Below, piece by piece: positions 20,595 through 28,753 of a stretch of DNA of 64,000 nucleotides. Numbering within the stretch: position 1 is the first letter of the stretch; every line of letters begins with the position of its first letter. The DNA is from Argyresthia goedartella (Eukaryota > Arthropoda > Insecta > Lepidoptera > Argyresthiidae), in the NCBI GenBank assembly GCA_949825045.1, contig OX463815.1:20267231-20331230 (forward strand), read 5' to 3'. The translations under genes and the position numbers were made by a program. The notes beneath the pieces are model-generated. The model was not told where the DNA came from. It was given only the letters and a program-made list of their open reading frames with translations, and did no database searches.

Positions 20595-23524
20595 TTCATA
20601 GGACAACAGAGGACCCAGGCTCTGGCAACATATGTTCTAGTATATTAGAAAACCCTAAGAATAAGGGAAGCTCACATGCTAAGTATATAAGCCTGGTTCA
20701 TCAGAATATTCAATGTATTAGAGGCAAAGATCTACAAATAGAGTTATTTTTAAATTGTAATAAAATTGACATTTTGTGCATAACAGAGCACTGGTTAACT
20801 ATTAATGAAATTATGTTTAGCTTTAAAGATCACCAGGTTGGTAGTTCGTTCACCAGACTTAATTCAATACATGGTGGGGCATTAATCATACTAAACAATC
20901 ATATGAAATTCAAGGAACGTAAGGACATTGTTTCCTTATCTGTTGAACGAACTATAGAACTTGCAGCTGTGGAATTAGAACAGTTCATCGTTATATGTGT
21001 CTATAGGCCACCCTTGAGCGACTTTGAAATGTTCGAGAAAATAATGGAATCCGTCCTAACTATTTCATCACACAGTACGAAACGATTAATTATATGTGGT
21101 GACTTTAATGTTAATCTGTTAGAAAGAACTACTCTCAGCGTTAGATTAATAAATCTTTTCTCATCATTTAGGCTTAGCCATTTATTTATGGAGCCAACAA
21201 GAGTGACTGCTACTAGTGCTACATGCATTGACAACATTTTTACTGATGTTATTCCAATCAGTAAAAGTGTTATCAGTGAATTGGATTCAGATCATTTAGG
21301 TCAATTATTTCAATTTGATTCTATTAGAGAACCTGTCATTAAAAAGAAAATTTCGTTTGTGCCAATAACTGCTGACCGGTTAGAAAGAATGAGATACTCT
21401 TTAGCCCAGGAACTACCGTTTTTGGCTGCTGAACAGTCTCCTAATATAATGTATAACTTATTCTTTGAAACCTTTATGAAACAGTACAGCGCGATATTCA
21501 CTTCAAAATCGGTTGTGGTTAGTGGTTCAAACGACTTTAGTACGTGGGCTACTGCAGAGTTGCATAAACGCAGGCAAGCATTGTATGCATTGTATGAGGA
21601 ACGACGGTTCAACATGAGTGACGAATTTAAAGAACAAGTCAAACAGTTCTCCAAACAATTTAAATTAGACTGTCATACAGCTAAACGTAATTTTCTGAGT
21701 AGTAAAATTAAGAATAGTTCCGATGTTATAAAAACGACTTGGAAAATAATTAATGAGGAGGCCGGTCGTATTAAAAAAGCGAGTCACGATTACGAACTAA
21801 AAATCAATGGACAGCTTACGAGTTCTAGCTTAGAAGTTGCAACTGAATTTGAATCGTTTTTTACTAATGCACCGGCTTCCACGACTAAGTATTTAAATTC
21901 GTCACCTTTGTCTGCTGTTGCAATATTAAAAGATAATGTCTCAGAGTGTGCTTCATACTTGAATTTTAAGCACGTCACAAGTTCAGATGTCGTAAAGGCA
22001 TTTAAATTGATAAATGTTAAGAAAACGAATGATCTTTGGGGACTCTCTGTTCACGTCGTTAAATCCCTGATCGAATTAATTGCACCTGACCTAGCGGTCA
22101 TTTTCAACAATTGTATAGACTGCGGTGAATTTCCTGATTTAATGAAACAAAGTAAGATAATTCCCCTCTTCAAAGCAGGTAGTACTCAAGACCCCACCAA
22201 TTTCAGACCTATATCAATACTACCAACTTTTAGTAAAATTTTTGAGAAATTAATCTTATCACAGCTATTACATCATTTTGAATCAAATAAGCTAATGCAT
22301 AACAAACAGTTTGGATTCACTCGCGGTCGTTCAACAACAGATGCCGGAATTCAGTTCATTGAAAGTATTTTTGATGCCTGGGAAGAGTCACAAGATGCCC
22401 TAGGCATTTTTTGTGACTTATCTAAGGCTTTTGATTGCGTTTGTCATGAAACATTGATCAGGAAATTACATCATTATGGAGTTAGAGACACGTCATTGAA
22501 TTTGTTAAAATCTTATCTGAACGGAAGAATACAAAGGGTAGACGTAAACGGAGAACGATCACCAGGATCATTGGTTTCTTTGGGCGTGCCACAGGGCTCA
22601 ATATTGGGACCCTTCCTATTCCTCATCTATATAAACGACTTACCCTATCTAGGAAGGGACTGTCATGATATGGTACTGTTTGCTGATGACACCTCACTTA
22701 TTTTTAAAACAAAGCGAAACCAACACGCTACTGATGATCACGTGAACAATACCATATCAAGAGTGGTAAATTGGTTTAATGTTAATAATTTGCTATTAAA
22801 TGAGAAAAAGACTAAATGTGTTAAGTTTCTTACTACTAACGTTAAAAATAATCAGACATGTATAACAATTAAAAATGAGGAATTGGAATTGGTAACCAGC
22901 ACAGTGTTTCTAGGTATAACGTTGGATTCCAAACTCCAATGGGGTCCACATATTGATAAGCTATCGAACAGACTGAGCTCTGCAGCTTTTGCATGCAGGA
23001 AAATCCGTCACTTGACAGATTTAAAAACAGCCAGATTAGTTTATTTTAGTTATTTTCATAGTATTATGTCCTACGGTATTCTGCTCTGGGGCAGTGCTGC
23101 TGACATAAATACTATTTTTGTGCTGCAGAAGCGGGCTGTTCGTGCGATTTATAAAATTTATAAAATGAATAATAGAGATTCTCTTAGAAATAAGTTTAAA
23201 GAAGTAAATATATTGACAGTCCATAGTCAATATATTTACGAGAATATTATGTATGTCCATAAGAACATTGTTAACTTTCGAAGAAACTGTGATATACATA
23301 ACTTTAATACTAGAAACAAGGATAAACTTGCAGTGCCCACTACTCGGCTCCATAAAATAAAAAACTCGTTCAAGGGTAATTGTGTAAGATTTTACAATAA
23401 ACTCCCAAGCACTTTGACAGATCTATCAATTAATAAGTTCAAGAAATACATCAAGCAAAGGCTTATTTCTAAAGCTTACTACAGTATTAAAGAGTACATA
23501 GACGATAAAAATGCTTGGGACTGA
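20588..23524 (+). CDS. Retrotransposon ORF2: APE endonuclease and reverse transcriptase
   Basis: About 978 codons from the proposed frameshift site; the frame is open from 20576 and lacks an ATG before about 20812. Endonuclease blocks: LVHQNIQCIRGK (Asn), CITEHW (Glu), CVYRPP, ICGDFNVNLL and DSDHLGQL. RT blocks: NFRPISILPTFSKIFEKLI, FCDLSKAFDCV (motif A), LGVPQGSILGPFLFLIYIND (motif B) and LFADDTSLIF (motif C), followed by a C-terminal extension (SYGILLWGSA). Everything needed for target-primed reverse transcription is present. Probably made as an ORF1-ORF2 fusion at low level. Confidence 0.92.
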   Translation, partial: KLVHRTTEDPGSGNICSSILENPKNKGSSHAKYISLVHQNIQCIRGKDLQIELFLNCNKIDILCITEHWLTINEIMFSFKDHQVGSSFTRLNSIHGGALIILNNHMKFKERKDIVSLSVERTIELAAVELEQFIVICVYRPPLSDFEMFEKIMESVLTISSHSTKRLIICGDFNVNLLERTTLSVRLINLFSSFRLSHLFMEPTRVTATSATCIDNIFTDVIPISKSVISELDSDHLGQLFQFDSIREPVIKKKISFVPITADRLERMRYSLAQELPFLAAEQSPNIMYNLFFETFMKQYSAIFTSKSVVVSGSNDFSTWATAELHKRRQALYALYEERRFNMSDEFKEQVKQFSKQFKLDCHTAKRNFLSSKIKNSSDVIKTTWKIINEEAGRIKKASHDYELKINGQLTSSSLEVATEFESFFTNAPASTTKYLNSSPLSAVAILKDNVSECASYLNFKHVTSSDVVKAFKLINVKKTNDLWGLSVHVVKSLIELIAPDLAVIFNNCIDCGEFPDLMKQSKIIPLFKAGSTQDPTNFRPISILPTFSKIFEKLILSQLLHHFESNKLMHNKQFGFTRGRSTTDAGIQFIESIFDAWEESQDALGIFCDLSKAFDCVCHETLIRKLHHYGVRDTSLNLLKSYLNGRIQRVDVNGERSPGSLVSLGVPQGSILGPFLFLIYINDLPYLGRDCHDMVLFADDTSLIFKTKRNQHATDDHVNNTISRVVNWFNVNNLLLNEKKTKCVKFLTTNVKNNQTCITIKNEELELVTSTVFLGITLDSKLQWGPHIDKLSNRLSSAAFACRKIRHLTDLKTARLVYFSYFHSIMSYGILLWGSAADINTIFVLQKRAVRAIYKIYKMNNRDSLRNKFKEVNILTVHSQYIYENIMYVHKNIVNFRRNCDIHNFNTRNKDKLAVPTTRLHKIKNSFKGNCVRFYNKLPSTLTDLSINKFKKYIKQRLISKAYYSIKEYIDDKNAWD

Positions 23525-23867
23525 ATTGTTCTAATTAATTGTGAGCATCCTCACTGCCAGAGTTTCTTTTACTGGACACTTGGAGGCCTTTTACACCTCC
23601 AAAGATTAATTTAATTATACAACTGTTGACTGTGGGGACCATTTACATCTCCTATTATCATTGTATTATTGACTAAAGAGACTATACATCTCTGTTATTT
23701 ATATTTTAATTATTTTATTATGACATTTGAGACTCTTTACATCTCTCAGAAACAATAATTAAGTACTTTTTTTTTCTGATAATATGATAATAATACCAAA
23801 TGTTCTGTAAAAAATGAAATGAAATGACATGTGAAAGTGCCCTTGTGGCCTATTTACAGAATAAACG

Positions 23868-23897
23868 TTTTGAGTTTTGAGTTTTTTTGAGTTTTCA
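23868..23897 (+). repeat. (TTTTGAG)n-like 3' tail
   Basis: A few TTTTGAG/TTTGAG units close the 3' UTR of the preceding element. A short microsatellite tail of this kind marks the end of CR1-like insertions. Confidence 0.75.
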
Positions 23898-23900
23898 ACT

Positions 23901-25027
23901 CTGCGCATTTTGAGCTGGATGTTATCGAAACGTTGTCATTAGCGCTTTTGGAGATCTAACCCACACCACAGCGAAGTGCATACTTCGGTAAATACCGATC
24001 TATGAATCTCGCTGACCGCAGCACTTCCTCGACCAAGCCCAATCATGAATATTCGACTCAGCCTACACATTAGACCTCCAGCGAAATTTACATTTAATTT
24101 AAAGATGCAACTTGAATCCAAACCGATCCAAGGCAAAGCAAAACAACCTACGCGGTCCTAAACAATGAACTTTAGACTGTAATTTGATCTCTTCGCGCGT
24201 CCCAACAACACTCAAATGTCAAAAATATCAACAGGATAGGTTATCTGTGTTGACAACGTTTAAAATTTGTTCTGAATTTGTTATTTCCATCCGCGGAACC
24301 TCATCGATCAAACAGTCTCCCTATGCCCTGCCAACCTAGGTTTAGCCGCAACTAAACTCCTGTCAAGCCTAGTCTAAAATCCTAATGTTATACCACGTCC
24401 ATTATCGACACCACTCGAAATTGGTTGAGTTTGATTTGAATGTGCTTGTATGTTTAATGAATGTGTGTGTGGGAATTTCAAAACTCGCTCGAAAGGAATG
24501 AGGAGAGGATTAGCCCGCGAATATCCTAAGAGCCAATCCAGAAACCCTATGGTGAAGGAAAAAGGAATTTAGGGTCGCTCCAAGCCCAGACTCAGACTCA
24601 GATCAATTACCTACGAGTTCTTATCTAACGACCCAAGGATAGTTTTGGAATTTGGGGTAGGTTGATTTAAAGGATAGGAACCGAGGTATATCTCGGCACT
24701 TCAAACACTCACGAAAATCCACTGTAACATGCAATCACAACTCTTCCAGTTCAGACGCGTAAAACGGCAGACCGAAACTGTTTAGAATTCCTGAAAGACC
24801 AGTGTCACAGCAGCTTGACGCAGAGACTGCATGCATCCCCTTCCCACGCTCTCGTATTTATAGACCCCACATATCTGAAAAAAAAATGGCGTCCTTTGCG
24901 AACACGCGCTGCCCAAGCGAAAGCTTCTTATCTCTAACTACACAGGGTCTAATTTCAATCAAACATGCCATGCAGATCCGCCGTTCTACAAATTGTGTGT
25001 ACGCATAGTTTCTAATCAGCCATTTGC
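23901..25027 (+). other. Intron sequence, no gene seen
   Basis: No ORF or known repeat was recognised. A TATA-like TATTTATAG at about 24855 in a non-coding context hints at an LTR or other promoter, but no LTR boundaries were found. Confidence 0.35.
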
Positions 25028-25512
25028 TATCACTCAAACCATTTGGTATTGCCGATACACAAAATTTGTCGATCGCTGGCTATAAAAAGCGGTTTTGATT
25101 AATTTAAGCCTTCCCGACCGCTAGCGTCTTAGACAAAGATCACTAGAATGATATTTAAACCCGTGATGTCAAACTCGCCACATCGTACCAAACAAACGCA
25201 ATTGTATATTTGCAGTCAACATATTAGCTTTCTCCGTATCGTTCCATAATAACCTTCCATTATTTAGTTATTCATAATTTATTCAGCGCGCAGCCAAATC
25301 GGCTCTGATCCCTACACATTTCGCAGGAATGCGCCAAAAAAACCTGACCTGACCTCTGTTCCTGGAACCAACCCTGAGCTACTCAAAAACCCAAACGTTA
25401 ACTGAACCGACTCTTGTATTCAATGTGTATAACAATACAGCGCGGCGATGGGCTAGCCCTCTGTCACGCAAAATGAAGTATCAAACGTACTGACTCTCGT
25501 GTACCATTACAA
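25028..25512 (+). repeat. Interspersed repeat, inverted partner of 98-610
   Basis: Matches the reverse complement of 98-610 over its full length and diverges abruptly at both ends (TATCACT on the left, CATTACA on the right). It contains the GCGGCGATGGGCTAGCCC core that is also found at 32564 and 62784. Confidence 0.8.
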
Positions 25513-25689
25513 TTTCCATTAAAAATCAATAAAGAATGGCTAAAGTTAAAGCTTTACCGAACTAGATACGGGTTTATGGACGAATTGTATAATGCGACGT
25601 CCTCAATCTAGACAAGTAAGTCAGGTAAGTCCAAACAATCTGATGTTTATGGATTTCGTGTAGGTTTCAAAGACGTAGACCAAATGAAA

Positions 25690-27001
25690 AGTCGCGCTGA
25701 CCAGTTATATCCATAGCTCGCTATAGCCCTTTAAGCGAAGGCGGATAAGCTGGCCGAACTTGAGGAACGTCTGTCGGTACGCAGCACCGCATCCGGTGAG
25801 CCTTCTCACTGTGAACATGGTGACGAGCGACTAACAGCTCGCTCCGAGTGACGTCACCGCTGAGCTCACACGTGCGCCGCCGCCGCCGCAGCCTGCCGCT
25901 GCACACCAGCACCAGTGCCAGGAGCCGGACAGCCCTACAACGACGTGAATAGCGACGCCGCTTGCCGGGACCTCACAAGAGACACCTCGTAGGACGTTAT
26001 GTTCTCGGACAGGCTAGGTGTAGGTACGGGACCAGCTCTTCGTGCTTGTCGCGTAGGTCCCGTAGTTAACTATTGCATGCCCGATGTCCCCTTCAAAGTT
26101 ATGGCTAAAAAATTTTTAGACTACAAATATAAGGAGGGCACGCCGTAATATTATATATAGAGAATATTATAAGTGTAGGGAAAAAAACAATGATAAAGTT
26201 TGTTGATGCTCTGTCTTATCTCGAAGTGGGCAAGATTGTTCTATGTGCCTTCCCTTACAATAATACAATGAATGGAAAGCAACAGCACGATACTCATATA
26301 TTAAATATGTTTATGTATAATATGACTGTACGCAATACAAAAAAAATATTCTTTGAGACAAATCTATTAATTTGTAAATACATCACTGACGGAAACAGTG
26401 TTATTATTGATAAAATTGACACTGATGTCATAGCTAAGTCTTAGCATCATTTATATTAGAATCTGTAATAAACGGTAAAACAGAATTAAGTAATTGTATA
26501 ATGGTCACCACAACGATTAGTACACGTACTAAGAATCATGTGACTACTCACAAGGCAATATGTATACACGATACTATTGTATCAACTGACAACAGAAAAG
26601 CACGGCATAAAGGTAATGCACCAAAATATGCAAGGATTACCTAGCTAGCAACTTGAATTAGAAATATTTTTAGAAAACAAAAGAATAGATAAACTTTGTA
26701 TAACTGAACACTAGCTGCAAGAGTGTGCAATGCAGTTCAGTATACCAAATTATTAAGTGATCGGATGTTTCAATAGAAACAATAAAACTTGAGGTAGTTC
26801 CTTTATTTTGTTTTGGATGGTTTTAAGTGTAAAAAACGAAGGGATATTATTAGCCTTTCTAGTGAAATGATTACTGAAGTCTCGTGTGTTGAGATGGAAA
26901 AATATACAATTGTTAGTGTGTACAGGCGGGGCGAAGGAGTCTTTGAAGTCTTTCAGACAGTGATGGAACAAGTAAGTTCAGGTTCCGATGGAGCGTATTG
27001 A
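25690..27001 (+). pseudogene. Decayed CR1-like element related to the one at 18.6-23.9 kb
   Basis: Reading through stops and frame changes gives, in order: a coiled-coil piece KADKLAELEERLSVR (about 25740), an SGNH block I DVMFSDRLGVGTGPALRA (about 25995), VGKIVLCAFPYNN (26208 on, matching IILFTFPYCNQL of the intact element), a decayed endonuclease start (about 26620-26720), and RDIISLSSEM to SVYRRGEGVFEVFQTVMEQ (26840-26980, matching its EN). The RT is missing. Collinearity with the intact element is clear, while identity is low, so it is an old relative truncated near 27000. Confidence 0.7.
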
Positions 27002-27652
27002 GTAGTCGAATTAAAAACCTGCACTGGCACTCTGCTGAGGCCAGCAGTGAAACTATGCCCTCTCTTTCCATGTCAAAAATCGTTGCTTTGGCGTGGAAGA
27101 AGAGGGTTCAAGCAAATTTACATGCTAAACATTTAGCTTTTGCCGTTATTTTTAAGCTTTTTACTCAAATTGTCTTCGTTCATCCTTATCAACATCCTGA
27201 GAATCAACTTTGTCAACAAAAAACTCAATTTTCTCAACCTGAAAATCAACTCTATCAACATTCCGTTCCAATCAACTAAACTTTCATTCATGATAGTAAA
27301 AAAACCAGAGGCTATAACGCACCTATGCATTTCCTAATTTTAGTAATTCAATCTTCTTATAGATCAAATCTGTTCAAGTTACGGTCAAATATCGTCCTGC
27401 CCTATTCTTCACCGCGCCTAGTTTATACTAGAATTTAAAGCCTAATTGGTGCGCTAATCCGCTTTCTATTCAGTACGTGTTATTCAGACGAGGAGTTGTC
27501 AATGTGAGCGCTGGACAAACCCGTGTGGTACAACGTAACGTCGCGCTGTAGCGCTCTGGCTTTTCGAGCGGTTCCAGAAGCTTAACAGGCAACCCACTGT
27601 GGAGTATACAGAGTGCAACAGAAATGTGTAGTCATATTTAAGGGGGTTGTTA
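27002..27652 (+). other. Intron sequence with short TCAAC-rich stretch
   Basis: No gene. Bases 27190-27280 repeat phrases such as GAGAATCAACTTTGTCAACA and GAAAATCAACTCTATCAACA, a degenerate local repeat. Confidence 0.4.
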
Positions 27653-27825
27653 GGGACATCATTCTGAGCAACTTTCACTATGAAATCGATTTGATCTGAG
27701 CAACTTTAATTTTCACTTCTCCATACAGTTTGGGCCGCGCGATAGCTGTTTTGTATGGAGAAGTGAAAAATAAAGTTGCTCTGATCAAATCGGTTTCATA
27801 GTGAACGTTGTTCAGAATGATGCCC
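27653..27825. mobile_element. Fold-back MITE
   Basis: Nearly the whole element is an inverted repeat. The left arm GGGACATCATTCTGAGCAAC to CACTTCTCCATACA pairs with the right arm ending GTTCAGAATGATGCCC. The arms are about 75 bases with a 25-base spacer. The flanks give no unambiguous target-site duplication, although TA or TTA is possible. Confidence 0.85.
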
Positions 27826-28410
27826 ATTACCTTAAATATGACTACACCTTTCTGTTACACCTTGTCCCTCGGTCATTCAACTCGGTCCAGTGCAACCTGC
27901 GTCCACTACTTTCCTACTATCCTCGCCATATCATTTTCCAGCAGCCATTTTCTCGCCTTGCCAAGTTTCACGCCTACTTTCACCTGAGCCTTGTTATCCG
28001 CTTACCGACCTTACAATATAGGTTCGATACATTTAAATCCTTTTACAACCAAGACATCGATAAAACACAAATATTCTTATTTGTTTGATATAAATACACT
28101 ATGTAATTCCTCAAAGTATACAGTTTATATTTTCCAGATGAATACATTTCCCTTATTGCCATAACTGAATGCATTGCCGGTTTGTCCCGTGCAAATCGAC
28201 TCAGTATTTTATTTATAAACGCCAGAGTAAGGGCAGCCCGCCGGCCCTTCAGACTCGAGGGAACTCCTGTGTCGTTATTAATAAGTAGTTATATATATAT
28301 ATTGTTTTGTTGAGTAATCCTTAGAAGAGGAGAATAGGCGAAAAAAAAACAAAGTAGCGTACAACCACGCAACTGTAGTCCGACAAATCGATATGATAAC
28401 CTTGTAGGTA
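27826..28410 (+). other. Intron sequence, no gene seen
   Basis: Pyrimidine-rich sequence around 27850-28030 without a convincing exon, plus a short AT repeat near 28293. Confidence 0.4.
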
Positions 28411-28641
28411 CAGTCAGCATCAGATATATGTGAGCAGGTTAGCTCTTCAAAGAGATATAACCATCTTAAAAAATCAGAAATATCTACATAGCCAACGTGT
28501 CAAAATTATGTCAGCATCCAAGCTAGCTCTGAGGGTGTTGACATAATTTTGACACTTTGGCTGTATAGATATTTCTGATTTTTTAAGATGTGTAGATCTT
28601 TTTGATTATCTAACCTGCTCACATATATCTGATGCTGACTG
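28411..28641. mobile_element. Fold-back MITE with TA target duplication
   Basis: The element begins CAGTCAGCATCAGATATATG and ends with its reverse complement. Arms of about 105 bases are near-identical inverted copies around a short centre, and TA flanks both ends (28409-28410 and 28642-28643), as for Tc1/mariner-mobilised MITEs. A diverged half copy is at 55352-55450. Confidence 0.9.
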
Positions 28642-28753
28642 TACTACATTCAGAATTTCCTTTTTTAAATTGAACTGCCTGTAAATACTTGTGTAATTAT
28701 TTGAGCTTATGATATAATAAACGGTTTTCGGAAATTCAGAATAATATAGTTAA

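Larger units (their letters stand above)
18600..23900 (+). mobile_element. CR1-like retrotransposon with SGNH ORF1, both ORFs open
   Basis: Consists of a leader (start approximate), ORF1 (to 20594), ORF2 (to 23524) and a 3' UTR ending in TTTTGAG repeats at about 23868-23897. ORF1 and ORF2 overlap by 19 bases with ORF2 in the -1 frame. All endonuclease and RT catalytic blocks are intact, so the copy looks young. A decayed relative lies at 25690-27001, and the element at 893-4640 has the same ORF1 architecture. Confidence 0.85.

Noticed and set aside
24480..25027. Solo LTR
   Set aside because: A TATA-like motif exists, but no second LTR, primer-binding site, TG...CA ends or target duplication could be found.
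98..25512. Giant Polinton/Maverick-type element bounded by the inverted repeats
   Set aside because: No integrase, DNA polymerase B, ATPase or protease gene lies between the arms; the interior is LINEs, SINEs and host exons.
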